DNA of 49,419 bases from an uncultured Collinsella sp. Its GTDB lineage: Bacteria > Actinomycetota > Coriobacteriia > Coriobacteriales > Coriobacteriaceae. The DNA lies in the NCBI GenBank assembly GCA_905208975.1, contig CAJLRE010000008.1, positions 1-49,419 on the forward strand. The letters are read 5' to 3'. Position 1 is the first letter of the stretch. Each line of letters begins with the position of its first letter. A program made the position numbers and the translations under genes. This document shows, piece by piece, positions 1-8,022 of this stretch. Under the pieces are notes generated by a model. It worked only from the letters and a program-made list of their open reading frames with translations. It was not told the origin of the DNA and made no database searches.

Positions 1-113
1 CGATGGAAAACGCGCGCCCCGCGCTTAAGGCGGTGGCCGATCGCGTGGTGGGTTGTAACCGCGACCACGCCGTCCAGCAAGAACTCCGCCGTGTTCTGGA
101 GAGCCTTGCTTAA
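1..113 (+). CDS. HAD-superfamily sugar phosphatase (Cof type), C-terminal fragment
   Basis: Only the last 37 or so codons are in the window; the reading frame enters at base 3 and ends at TAA 111-113. The visible residues (MENARPALKAVADRVVG, then NRDHAVQQELRRVLESL) match the usual end of Cof-type HAD hydrolases, where a 'gNA.p..k..Ad.v' segment near motif IV is followed by a short helix up to the stop. The gene converges on the next HAD phosphatase, so the two may be paralogues arranged tail to tail. Substrate cannot be judged. The fragment is short, so the family call rests on this one motif. Confidence 0.6.
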   Translation, partial: MENARPALKAVADRVVGCNRDHAVQQELRRVLESLA

Positions 114-155
114 TCCAGCAGTTAGGGACGTTCCTTTTCTGCCGGGTTGCTGCTG

Positions 156-998
156 CTAGGCGAGGGCGGCCATGATGGTGTGGGCGACGCCGTCGTGGTC
201 GTTGTCGTATCCGGTGACGGCGTCGGCGGCCTCGCGGTCTTCGGGCTCGGCGTTGATCATGGCCATGCCGTGGCCCGCTGCCTGCAGCATGGGGATGTCG
301 TTGATGTTGTCGCCGAACGCCCAGGCGTCGGCGAGACGCTCGCCCAGGTGCTCGCATAGCCACGTGAGGGCCGTTCCCTTGGTGGCGCCCTCACCCATGA
401 CCTCGATATTCATGGCGTAAGAACGCGTGACCTCAATGCCTCCGAGCGTGTCGAGCTCAGCCGCGATGGCGTCGCGATCGGCCGGGTCGTGCCAGTACAT
501 GGCGATGCGTTCGAGCGTCTCGACCCCGTCGATCTTGCTGTCGATATCCATGTCGATCGGTGTTCGTGTGCGCTTGAGCGAAGCCGCGATGTGGGGGTCG
601 CCGCCGCAGAATTCGTCCAGGCGCGTGTAGAGCGAGCGGGGGAGGAAGCACTGCCCATCCGCGAAGATATCGAAGGTCACATCGTGGCCGGCGGCGATGC
701 GATGGACGCGATGCGCAATGCCGCGATCGAGCGGACGGCTCAAAATGCGCGTGGCGCGCGAGACATCGTTGGGCACATCGTCGTCGAGCTGCCAGACGCT
801 GGCGCCATTGGCGCAGACGGCATAGTGCACGGAGGGATGGGCGAGGATGGGCTCAAAGATGCCCGACAGCGGACGTCCCGTGCAGGGCACAAATTCAATT
901 CCGCGTCGAGCGAGTTCGTCGAGCATCGACCAGGTGGCATCGCTCATTTGCTTATCGCTCGTCAGCAGCGTTCCGTCCATATCGGAAAACACAATCAT
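156..998 (-). CDS. Cof-type HAD hydrolase
   Basis: A 280-residue cytosolic phosphatase of the HAD superfamily, Cof/IIB type. Motif I is DMDGT at residues 7-11 (first Asp nucleophile, second Asp acid/base), motif II is the CTGRP segment near residue 39, and motif IV is GDNINDIPML near residue 230. Members dephosphorylate sugar phosphates, PLP or flavin precursors; the cap domain lies between motifs II and III and the sequence does not show which substrate is used. The start is supported by an AAAGGG ribosome-binding site about 9 bases upstream. It converges with the partial HAD gene at the window start and lies downstream of the citrate synthase terminator, so it is probably transcribed on its own. 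Confidence 0.85.
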   Translation of the reverse strand: MIVFSDMDGTLLTSDKQMSDATWSMLDELARRGIEFVPCTGRPLSGIFEPILAHPSVHYAVCANGASVWQLDDDVPNDVSRATRILSRPLDRGIAHRVHRIAAGHDVTFDIFADGQCFLPRSLYTRLDEFCGGDPHIAASLKRTRTPIDMDIDSKIDGVETLERIAMYWHDPADRDAIAAELDTLGGIEVTRSYAMNIEVMGEGATKGTALTWLCEHLGERLADAWAFGDNINDIPMLQAAGHGMAMINAEPEDREAADAVTGYDNDHDGVAHTIMAALA

Positions 999-1023
999 TT
1001 GATACAGCCCTTTCTGCTGGCAT

Positions 1024-1062
1024 AAAAAGCGTGGCCGAGGGCGGCGATGCCCTGGCCACGCT
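1024..1062 (-). terminator. Rho-independent terminator of citrate synthase
   Basis: On the minus strand AGCGTGGCC (9 bp, extended by AGGGC/GCCCT) pairs perfectly with GGCCACGCT and is followed by a run of five T. It sits just after the citrate synthase stop and before the HAD gene. Confidence 0.85.
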
Positions 1063-1085
1063 CGAGTTCTATAACGGTTCGCGTC

Positions 1086-2504
1086 CTAGCGGTCGGCGAG
1101 CGGCTTGTACGCTAGCGGCTCGATCACCGGACGATAGGCCGGGCGAATAATACGGTGCGCGCAGAAGAGCTCTTCCATGCGGTGCGCCGACCAGCCGGCC
1201 ATGCGGGCGACGGCAAATAGCGGCGTAAAGAGCGTCTCGGGCACGCCGAGCATCTTGTAGATAAAGCCCGTGTACAGGTCGATGTTGGCGCAGATGGGCT
1301 TGGTCATGCCGTGATCGCGCATCACTTGCGGGGCCAAGCGCTCGATGCGCTCGATGAGCGCGAACTCCTCGCCCAAGTCCTTCTTGGCGGCAAGCGTGCG
1401 CGCGTAACGGCGGCACACCTCGGCGCGCGGGTCGCTCAGCGTGTAGACGGCGTGGCCCATACCGTAGATGAGGCCGGTGCCGTCGAAAGCCTGCTTGTCG
1501 AGGATCTTGCCCAGGTAGGCCGCGACCTCGTCCTCGTTTTCCCAGTTGGAAACATGCGCGCGGATGTCTTCGTGCATGGACACGACTTTGGCGTTGGCGC
1601 CGCCGTGGCGCGGACCCTTGAGCGAGCCGATAGCCGCGGCGTAGGCAGAATACGGGTCGGTGGCCGAGGAGGACAGCACGCGGCAGGCGAACGTGGAGTT
1701 GTTGCCGCCGCCGTGCTCTGCATGCAGCATGAGCATCACGTCGAGCAGCATGGCTTCGTCACGGTTGAATGCCATGCCGCCGCGCAACACCTGCAGGATG
1801 GTCTCGGCGGTGGAAAGGCCGGGCGTGGGGTGCGGCACATGAACCTCGGAGCCGCGGCGCTTGGCGACCGAGGCCATATGCGCGAAGGCGGCGATGCGGG
1901 GGAGACGGGCGAGCATGGAGATGGCGACGTCGATTTCGTGCTCGGGCGTAATGACGTCGGGTTCGGCGTCGAAGGCGTAGAGCAACAACACGGCGCGCTG
2001 AAGCACATTCATGATGCTCGACGACACCGTGGTCATAGGGAACTCTTTGACGTACTCGTCGCTCAGATGTCTAAAGGCGCCCAGGCGCTCGCAAAAGCCG
2101 TCGAGCTCTTCCTTGTTGGGCAGCGAGCCCGTGATGAGCAGGTAGGCGACCTCTTCGTAGCCATAGCGATTCTCGGCCTGGGCATTGTTGACCAGATCCT
2201 CGATGCTGTAGCCGCGAAGCGTGAGCTTGCCCTGATCGGGCACGACCTTTCCGTCGACCTTGTTGTAGCCGTGCACATCCGAGATGCGAGTGAGGCCCGC
2301 GACCACGCCCGAGCCGTCGGCATTGCGCAGGCCGCGCTTGACATTGTGCTCAACAAACAGGCCCTCGTCATAAGGGTCGGTCGGCAGGCCGTGGTAGAGG
2401 CTTTCGCTCTCAGGCGAAATCTGGCGGCTTGCTTCGTAATCCAGAACCAGGCGGCTCAAGTGGTCATCGAAGCGGTAATAGATTTTCTTGGCGTCGTAGG
2501 CCAT
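1086..2504 (-). CDS. gltA: Citrate synthase
   Basis: A 472-residue citrate synthase of the Si type, condensing acetyl-CoA and oxaloacetate to citrate in the cytosol. The three catalytic residues are recognisable: His in the LHAEHGGGNNSTF block, His in GMGHAVYTLSDPR, and Asp in the NIDLYTGF block. The N-terminal 45 residues before the conserved core make it slightly longer than the usual 430. In anaerobic Coriobacteriia the enzyme probably feeds 2-oxoglutarate and glutamate synthesis rather than a full cycle; glutamate synthase (gltBD) is further along the window. ATG 2502-2504 is preceded by AGGAG at good spacing. The ACT-domain gene lies 77 bp upstream on the same strand, so the two may be co-transcribed. 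Confidence 0.95.
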   Translation of the reverse strand: MAYDAKKIYYRFDDHLSRLVLDYEASRQISPESESLYHGLPTDPYDEGLFVEHNVKRGLRNADGSGVVAGLTRISDVHGYNKVDGKVVPDQGKLTLRGYSIEDLVNNAQAENRYGYEEVAYLLITGSLPNKEELDGFCERLGAFRHLSDEYVKEFPMTTVSSSIMNVLQRAVLLLYAFDAEPDVITPEHEIDVAISMLARLPRIAAFAHMASVAKRRGSEVHVPHPTPGLSTAETILQVLRGGMAFNRDEAMLLDVMLMLHAEHGGGNNSTFACRVLSSSATDPYSAYAAAIGSLKGPRHGGANAKVVSMHEDIRAHVSNWENEDEVAAYLGKILDKQAFDGTGLIYGMGHAVYTLSDPRAEVCRRYARTLAAKKDLGEEFALIERIERLAPQVMRDHGMTKPICANIDLYTGFIYKMLGVPETLFTPLFAVARMAGWSAHRMEELFCAHRIIRPAYRPVIEPLAYKPLADR

Positions 2505-2581
2505 GCGCGCTCCTCTCCGGGCCGCATCGGGGTGACTTGCATGGGCATGCGCGCGTCAGGCTATCCCCAGCGGCTTGCTCG

Positions 2582-2869
2582 CTACAGGCGGTACATAAAG
2601 TTAAAGACGTCCTCGCGCTGGATGGACACGTTGACGCCCGAAAGCTCGCCGGCCTCGGCCAGCGCCTTCTGCAGCTCGGCGAAGTCGAGCTTGGACTCGG
2701 CGGTATCGGCCAGCATGGTCATGGTGAAGATGTCCTCGATAATGGACTGCGTGATGTCGCGGATGTCGACGTTGGCCTCGCCTAGGACACGGGTGACGCC
2801 GGCGACGATGCCGGGGCGGTTCTTGCCAAGGACGGTGATGACGATACGGGAGGACGAGATCTCGGCCAT
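2582..2869 (-). CDS. ACT-domain protein, UPF0237 family
   Basis: A 95-residue stand-alone ACT domain with the UPF0237 signature: IVITVLGKNRPGIVAGVTRVL at the start, then the ITQSIIEDIFTMTML strand. ACT domains bind small metabolites, usually amino acids, and this family is thought to be regulatory; the ligand is unknown. A GGG-containing ribosome-binding site precedes the ATG at 2867-2869. In many Gram-positives this gene is paired with a PFL-like (UPF0210) protein; here that partner is absent and citrate synthase follows instead. A palindromic segment with a minus-strand TACAAT lies at 2917-2939 and could be its promoter/operator. Confidence 0.85.
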   Translation of the reverse strand: MAEISSSRIVITVLGKNRPGIVAGVTRVLGEANVDIRDITQSIIEDIFTMTMLADTAESKLDFAELQKALAEAGELSGVNVSIQREDVFNFMYRL

Positions 2870-2916
2870 GGGAAACCCTTTCGCGTGGTTGCGGCGCGCG
2901 CGGGGCGCTCCGCTAC

Positions 2917-2939
2917 GGTACAGTGTTCATCATTGTACC
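2917..2939. promoter_or_regulatory. Dyad with -10-like box upstream of the ACT gene
   Basis: GGTACAGTG and CATTGTACC flank a 5-nt centre (one mismatch in 9). On the minus strand the right arm gives TACAAT, a plausible -10 box for the ACT-domain gene, but no good -35 is visible. Confidence 0.35.
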
Positions 2940-3265
2940 TGTCTGGCGCAAAAAAGGCGCGCTCGCTGCGGCGTTACATGCCTGCAACATGAGCGTAAGG
3001 GGGAAGGCCGTACGGGGAAGAGCCGTCTGGCGCGTGTCCGGCTCGTGTTGGGTTGATTTCCGATCTCAGCCGAACACATTGAGCGGACAGGCCGTTCCCG
3101 CAGTCAGCCGAACGCCTCCGACGGCTGATTCCGAACTGGAAGCGGAGGGCATCCCCGACCTTCGGTAGGGGATACCGCTCCGCGGCGCATGCCGCGGGCG
3201 GTGCCCCTATCGGACCACCGTGACCTCAGTTGGGATGGGCCCAGCACTGCCGCGTACTCGGTGAG
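2940..3265. other. Gene-free left flank of the integrase island, with stem-loops
   Basis: I see no convincing gene in the roughly 400 bases between the ACT gene and the integrase remnant. The segment holds a small hairpin (TCAGCCG with CGGCTGA, about 3103-3127), a second (ATCCCC...GGGGAT around 3150-3173), and a larger one at 3169-3212 in which GGGGATACCGC...GCGGC pairs with GCCGCGGGCGGTGCCCC across GCAT. The last two share the GGGGAT arm and so exclude each other. They could be integrase terminators or the remains of an attachment site; no tRNA gene is here to serve as att target. Confidence 0.4.
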
Positions 3266-3991
3266 CTAGAGCCAACTGTTCGTCTTCACGTCGCGTATGG
3301 CAATATTTCGGTCGTCCGGCTCGGTGATGCCGTAGCCGAACGCCTGGAGCGTCTCGATGGACTCCTGGATCCTCTGTTGGAACATGGGACCCGGATCGAC
3401 CCTCGGCCCGAGGTGCCCGCGCCAAAGGCACGGCGTGGCGCGCAGCATGTTATGGATTTTGGAGATGGGCTCGATGTCGGCGTAGACGTTGAGCGTCGCC
3501 ATGGCGTCCTTGTGGCCGAGGATCGATTGGAGCGCCTTGATATCGCCGCCTCGGCGGATCCACTGCGTTGCGAACGTGTGGCGAAGGCCGTGGAACGTGA
3601 TCAGCTCGTCGTTGGTGCCCATGAGGCCGTTGGTCTCCGAGAACGTCTTGAACGCCCTGCGGATATAGCTTGTCGTCGCGAAGGTCGCGCCCGGCTCCGA
3701 CAGGATGTAGCAGTCCCCGATCTCGACCGCCCCGGTAAGGCCGCGCAAGCGCAGCTTTCCGCAGTCGATCTCGTGGGTCTCCTTCAGGAAGGGGAGTAGG
3801 CCGACCGGGTCGATGGGGATACCCCTGGCGTCATGGGTCTTGGTGTCCTTGATGAACGAACCCATTCCCTTCGCGTACGCCACCGAGTGTCTGATCGAGA
3901 TCAGGCCCGTCTCGAAATCCACATCGCACCACCGAAGGCCGCAGACCTCGCCGATTCGCATCCCCGTGTGCAGGGCGAGTACGACCGCCCT
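3266..3991 (-). pseudogene. Tyrosine recombinase (integrase), catalytic domain only
   Basis: The catalytic half of a phage/ICE-type tyrosine integrase: Arg I in ALHTGMRIGEV, the HGLRHT box (His and Arg II), the LGH box (SILGHKDA), and the Tyr nucleophile in LNVYADI. The N-terminal arm-binding and core-binding domains, about 150-180 residues in intact relatives, are missing. In the same frame, immediately upstream of the first integrase codons, is the TAG that ends the HTH gene. An internal ATG at 3959-3961 would start exactly at Arg I and leave no DNA-binding region. This looks like a deletion that joined the regulator to the middle of the integrase. The piece is probably not an active recombinase. 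Confidence 0.75.
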
Positions 3992-4243
3992 CTAATCCTC
4001 GGCGGACCAATCGAGTCCGAACTCCTTTCGGGCATCCTCTTCGCTCATGACTTCGAGAAGGTCTCCGGGTTGGCAACGAAGGGCGAGGCATAGCTGCTCG
4101 AGTGTGTTGAAGCGAATGCCGCGAATATGCCCTTTTTTAATACGGGACAGGTTCACGGGCGTGGTTCCAATCCTTTCGGCAAGTTCGTTCGAGGAAATCT
4201 TTCGCTCGGCCATGATCTTGTCGAGGCGAACAATTACGGGCAT
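3992..4243 (-). CDS. XRE/Cro-type HTH regulator (YozG-like)
   Basis: An 83-residue helix-turn-helix protein of the small XRE class that accompanies DUF2975 membrane proteins. The helices are visible as MAERKISSNELAERIGTTPVNLSRI, followed by the family-typical FNTLEQLCLALRCQPGDLLE. It starts 9 bp after the DUF2975 stop, so the two form one operon. A 19-bp dyad at 4803-4821, in the divergent promoter region, is the natural candidate operator for autoregulation and possibly for control of the ABC genes. The last residues (DWSAED, then TAG) run directly in frame into integrase sequence, so the C-terminus may itself come from a deletion junction. Confidence 0.8.
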   Translation of the reverse strand: MPVIVRLDKIMAERKISSNELAERIGTTPVNLSRIKKGHIRGIRFNTLEQLCLALRCQPGDLLEVMSEEDARKEFGLDWSAED

Positions 4244-4252
4244 GGCGTTTCC

Positions 4253-4765
4253 TTACGCAATCTCGTCGGAGTCGAGGTACAGCTCTCGGGCGTACAAGAA
4301 GAGCTGGGAAAGCATGAACAAGACGATGCCGAGAACCAGAGAGGTCCAATCGAATGATGAAGCGATCTCTTGGGCGCCGACGGCCCCCTCGCCGCCAAAC
4401 ATCGAAACGGAGGTTTTGAGTGAGCCGGCGTAGAGGCTGGTGGCAGCTTGAACAACGAAGAGAATGCCGAGCACCTTCAAGCATGTCGCAGACCCTTTCT
4501 TGAAGGGGTCTCCGCTCTTGATCGTCCACACGAGAACGGCGCTGAGGATGGTCGTAGCGATACCGATGACGGCAGGGACCAATGTCGAGATCGCAAGGGC
4601 TGGATACGCGGGGGAGTCTGCAATTACAGGGTTGTCGAGCACTTCGATTGCTGGCTTTAAGGAGAACGCCACTTGTGCGATGGCGGTGGCGCAAAGGGTC
4701 GCAGAGGCTATCGCACATGCGATGCGGAAGGAATGAAGCCGGGGAGTGCGATTGTCGGAACTCAT
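4253..4765 (-). CDS. DUF2975-type four-helix membrane protein
   Basis: A 170-residue integral membrane protein with four hydrophobic segments (about residues 11-32, 54-80, 97-117 and 140-160), the layout of DUF2975 proteins. Such proteins are regularly encoded directly before a small XRE regulator, exactly as here (9-bp gap). Function is unknown; they are often assumed to sense envelope stress or to modulate the partner regulator. The ATG is preceded by GGAGG at 7 bases. Family assignment rests on topology, size and the HTH partner rather than on a motif. Confidence 0.6.
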   Translation of the reverse strand: MSSDNRTPRLHSFRIACAIASATLCATAIAQVAFSLKPAIEVLDNPVIADSPAYPALAISTLVPAVIGIATTILSAVLVWTIKSGDPFKKGSATCLKVLGILFVVQAATSLYAGSLKTSVSMFGGEGAVGAQEIASSFDWTSLVLGIVLFMLSQLFLYARELYLDSDEIA

Positions 4766-4802
4766 AATAACCTCCGAAGAATTTAAAAAACTCAGGTTAC
4801 TT

Positions 4803-4821
4803 TTTAACAGTTTATGTTAAA
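4803..4821. promoter_or_regulatory. 19-bp dyad TTTAACA-N5-TGTTAAA
   Basis: A perfect 7-bp inverted repeat with a 5-base centre in the AT-rich space between the divergent DUF2975/HTH operon and the ABC permease gene. Its position suits an operator for the HTH protein. Confidence 0.5.
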
Positions 4822-4844
4822 TTGACTTTGCCGGCAAGTAATAA

Positions 4845-4867
4845 GGGCCGAGCATTTTGTTCGGCCC
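4845..4867 (+). other. Stem-loop in the leader of the ABC permease gene
   Basis: GGGCCGA pairs perfectly with TCGGCCC around a 9-base loop containing TTTT. There is no T-run afterwards, so it is not a clear terminator. It lies 33 bases before the start of the permease gene. Confidence 0.35.
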
Positions 4868-4900
4868 CTCTGTTCCGACTGGATGAGGTTAAGGTTGGCG

Positions 4901-7123
4901 ATGAATATGCTCAAAATCTCGAAGGCGATCTTTAGGTCGCTTCTCTCCTCCAGGTCGCTCTGTGTTGTCGTTGTTGCGTTGATGGTTCTTTGTGCTCTGC
5001 CCGTCTTCAGGAGCGCGGCTGGCATCGACGGACGGGTCGAATACCTCGAGTCGGGAATAACCCGTGTTGAGCAGGAATTGTCAGCATCCTATGCGGATGC
5101 GCTTGTGAATGCGGGGGAGGACGGTGTCTATACCTCTTCATCAAGCATGCCCGCGCTTCTGTACCCTCTTGCCGCGGGACGTCTTATCTTGGCACCGCTC
5201 TCTCCCCTACTTCCGTTTCTGCAGATATCGGATGGAGAGTACACCTATTATGACGGATCGAAGGAGTACTTGCTATGGGTCGCAACGGCCGTTGCCGTCT
5301 CGTTCCTTGCCGCGCGTCTTAACAAACGTGAAAAGCTCATCATCCAGGCACCGATGGGCGAGCTGGGTAGACTTGTTGCATCGAGCGTATGGGCGAGTGT
5401 TTTTGCAATGCTTGCCGTCCTCGCCATCAATCTTCCAGGGATAATCGCCGCGCTTGTGAAGAATGGCCCGGGCTCGCCGTTCTATCCGATAGGCTACATT
5501 CAATATGCGACTCCGGTTATCAAACCGGCTTGGCTGGTGTTCGCGCAGACGGCCATCTTGCAATTCTTGGTGGCAGCGTTCATCTCGCTTGTCGTTCACC
5601 TTGCCGTGAAGATTGCCAATAACCCTACGCTTGGAATCGTGTTCGTATGTGCCCTGATGGGGGTGACGATGGTTCCCGGGTATTACGGAAGATCCATCGC
5701 TTTACGTGAGTTCGCCCTGTTGAATCCCCTTACGTATGCGAACACTGAGTTGACCGTCGGCGCCTATAGCCCGTACCCGACAACGCAGATAGTGAATCTG
5801 CCTGGACTTTGCTTCGAGCGTGGCGCGATTGCCCTCGTATGCGCAATCGGGATCGAGGTGCTGGCAATTAGCCTGCTTTGCGTTGCTGGAAAGAGCGGCT
5901 GCGCGTGCCCGATATCCCCGATTTGTCTTGAGAGAGGTTCCTTCACTGCATCGAGAACGGCAACTCGTTCGAGCGCTTGTGCCTCCGCCGTTGCATACGT
6001 AAGAACGATGGGGAAACTGCTCCTGCGTTCTCCTACCCTCGCCGTATGCGCGATTGCAATGTCGACGACGATGCTGGCCCCGGCTCTGGTCGAGATGTTT
6101 CCTGACGCTGATAACGTTTCCGCTGTTCGGTATAGGGATGGGGAGCTCCGTTCAATAGATCGGTATCTAGAGCAGAACGCTGCGAATATGGACGTCGAGG
6201 GCAAAGCGGCCCTGGAAGACATGCGGGATGCTCTTTCGGGTTTCGTGTACGCGCCTATGCCTGCGGAGGGGTTTCGAAGCCTTGCGACGTACGAGCGCGC
6301 TCGAGGTGAGCTGGGCGCGGCAGATGCGACTCTCCTGCAATCGATCGGAATCGAGCCGGAGACTCCTTCTCGTGCGGAGGCGCGCGCCCTTCTGCTTGAG
6401 TCGATCGCGAGCTTGCCGGACCCCAAGGTTTACGAGTTAAGTACGAAGATGCCCCCATTAATCCTCCTTTCGTATCTCCAGGCAGCGCTTCCCTCCTTAT
6501 TTTTGCTGTTGCCCGTGGTTGTCACATCGCTCGCGTGCACCCACCTGCAGTGTCGTTCCCTTCTGGTTCTCCAGATCCCCGCAACAGCGCATGTGCGTTT
6601 TCTGACGGCTGTTGCGCTGGCTCTCCTGCTTGGCTTGGTGCTGCTTTTGGTGTCGATGGTTCCCGCTGTCGTTGTGTCCGTGATTAAGAACGGTGCGGGT
6701 GGATCGGAGTATCCCGTCGCTCTCATTCGGGCGGGAGCTTCGACAACGTCCATGGTGGGGGAGGCGGTGTTGTGCAGTATTCCGTTGCTGGTCATGGCAT
6801 ACGGCGTGATTTCCATCGTCGCTGCGTTGACAGCAGCGATTAGCCGCAACCCCGTTGTCACCGGAATGGTTTGCGCGGTTCTCTTGGTGTTGGGTTCGTT
6901 GAGCGCTCATGTTGAAAGCGTGGGCATGGGCGTCGCGCTGCTGGCTCCATTCGCCTCGTTTGATCCCGCTTCCCAGGTGGGGACGATTGGGTTCCTTGGG
7001 CGAGGGACGAACGCGATGCCTTTTGGAGAGGTCGTCGGCGCATCGGGCGCTCTGCTGGTGGTCTTGGGCGCCATATCTCCGTTGATGGTGCGCCTGAGTG
7101 TTCCAAAGATCGAAAGGGGATGA
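4901..7123 (+). CDS. Large ABC-2 type permease, internally duplicated
   Basis: A membrane protein of about 740 residues that reads as two related permease modules. Each has an N-terminal helix, an extracytoplasmic stretch and a block of helices. The conserved spot is VKNGPGSPFYPIGYIQ in the first half and IKNGAGGSEYPVALIR in the second; the fused transporter further down has LNGFGQIGYPIAFF at the equivalent place. It overlaps or abuts the ATPase gene that follows, so it is almost certainly that ATPase's membrane partner. Substrate unknown; peptide or bacteriocin export or immunity would fit. I prefer ATG 4901 because AAGG lies 7 bases upstream; ATG 4883, six codons earlier, has no ribosome-binding site. 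Confidence 0.7.
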   Translation: MNMLKISKAIFRSLLSSRSLCVVVVALMVLCALPVFRSAAGIDGRVEYLESGITRVEQELSASYADALVNAGEDGVYTSSSSMPALLYPLAAGRLILAPLSPLLPFLQISDGEYTYYDGSKEYLLWVATAVAVSFLAARLNKREKLIIQAPMGELGRLVASSVWASVFAMLAVLAINLPGIIAALVKNGPGSPFYPIGYIQYATPVIKPAWLVFAQTAILQFLVAAFISLVVHLAVKIANNPTLGIVFVCALMGVTMVPGYYGRSIALREFALLNPLTYANTELTVGAYSPYPTTQIVNLPGLCFERGAIALVCAIGIEVLAISLLCVAGKSGCACPISPICLERGSFTASRTATRSSACASAVAYVRTMGKLLLRSPTLAVCAIAMSTTMLAPALVEMFPDADNVSAVRYRDGELRSIDRYLEQNAANMDVEGKAALEDMRDALSGFVYAPMPAEGFRSLATYERARGELGAADATLLQSIGIEPETPSRAEARALLLESIASLPDPKVYELSTKMPPLILLSYLQAALPSLFLLLPVVVTSLACTHLQCRSLLVLQIPATAHVRFLTAVALALLLGLVLLLVSMVPAVVVSVIKNGAGGSEYPVALIRAGASTTSMVGEAVLCSIPLLVMAYGVISIVAALTAAISRNPVVTGMVCAVLLVLGSLSAHVESVGMGVALLAPFASFDPASQVGTIGFLGRGTNAMPFGEVVGASGALLVVLGAISPLMVRLSVPKIERG

Positions 7124-7128
7124 TCTCG

Positions 7129-7869
7129 ATGATTGACCTTCAAACGCTGACGATCTCTTATGGAAAGAAGGTGCTCGTAGATTCGGTGAACGCTGAGTTT
7201 GCCCCGGGTACGGTCTACGGTCTCGTCGCTCCGAACGGGCATGGAAAGACGACGTTGCTGCGTGCGATGGCAGGTTTGCCGGGTCCTCGCGTGGACGGGA
7301 GCATCGTTCTGGATGAGGTACAGGGTACGGGTGCGAGAGAGGTCCGTTCTATGATCTTCTATGCACCTGGTGAGGGGACGCTGCTGTATCCCGGATTGCG
7401 TGCGGAAGATCACCTCAAGATGGTTTGCGATATGTGGCCGCATGCCCGCGATATCGAAGAGATAGTGGAACAAACGCAGATAGGCGAGTTCGCGAAGATG
7501 AGGATCCGCACTCTGAGCCAGGGCATGAAGCAGCAGCTTACCCTGGCGATTGCGTATGCGACGGGCGCGCGGTACCTTCTATTAGATGAGCCCATGAACG
7601 CGCTCGACCCCAGCAGGGTGGACTTGCATTCCGAGATTCTCAGGAAGCTGGCCGATTCTGGTACGTGCATCATCATGTCATCCCACATCTTGGATTCGGT
7701 CGATAGGCTGTGCGATGAGATTCTGTTTTTGAAGGATGGGAGGCTCATTAGAAGCATTCCGCAAGATGATGCTGCGCCGAAGTCTCCTGGATCCCATTTC
7801 GCAAAGCCTGCCGGACGCGCCGAGGGTGCGCTAAGCACGTATCGGCGACTCTACGAAAAGGGCGGGTAG
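7129..7869 (+). CDS. ABC transporter ATP-binding protein
   Basis: A 246-residue ATPase with Walker A APNGHGKTT (residues 34-42), signature LSQGMKQQ, Walker B YLLLDEPMNALDP and the switch His in SSHILD. It belongs to the DrrA/CcmA-like class that pairs with ABC-2 permeases. Start: ATG 7120 overlaps the permease stop (ATGA), but the AAGGGG Shine-Dalgarno touches it, whereas ATG 7129 has that site at 9 bases, so I use 7129. It is a paralogue of the ATPase domain in the fused transporter downstream (both share YP.L.A..HL..V...W). It probably energises the duplicated permease. Confidence 0.85.
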   Translation: MIDLQTLTISYGKKVLVDSVNAEFAPGTVYGLVAPNGHGKTTLLRAMAGLPGPRVDGSIVLDEVQGTGAREVRSMIFYAPGEGTLLYPGLRAEDHLKMVCDMWPHARDIEEIVEQTQIGEFAKMRIRTLSQGMKQQLTLAIAYATGARYLLLDEPMNALDPSRVDLHSEILRKLADSGTCIIMSSHILDSVDRLCDEILFLKDGRLIRSIPQDDAAPKSPGSHFAKPAGRAEGALSTYRRLYEKGG

Positions 7870-8022
7870 AAATGCAAGTTAAAAATCTATGTGGCCAATG
7901 TGATACCGTTGAACCCGCATATCGATACCGCTCAGCCATTCGCCTCGCCCCCGTCGCACGTATCTTCATCCGGTCTGTCATTATTAATCTAACGATGCTT
8001 TGAGGAACGTAGGTGCTTCTAA
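7870..8022 (+). other. Intergenic gap inside the ABC island
   Basis: About 150 bases between the ATPase gene and the fused transporter. I see no gene and no clear terminator. An AT-rich patch (CATTATTAATCTAACG, about 7978-7993) could hold a promoter, but no confident -35/-10 pair is visible. Confidence 0.3.

Noticed and set aside
1311..3056. 581-residue plus-strand frame across citrate synthase and the ACT gene
   Set aside because: Antisense shadow spanning two well-supported genes; no start signal.
2940..3265. A tRNA-type attachment site for the integrase
   Set aside because: No tRNA gene or duplicated sequence was found at either end of the island; only stem-loops are visible.
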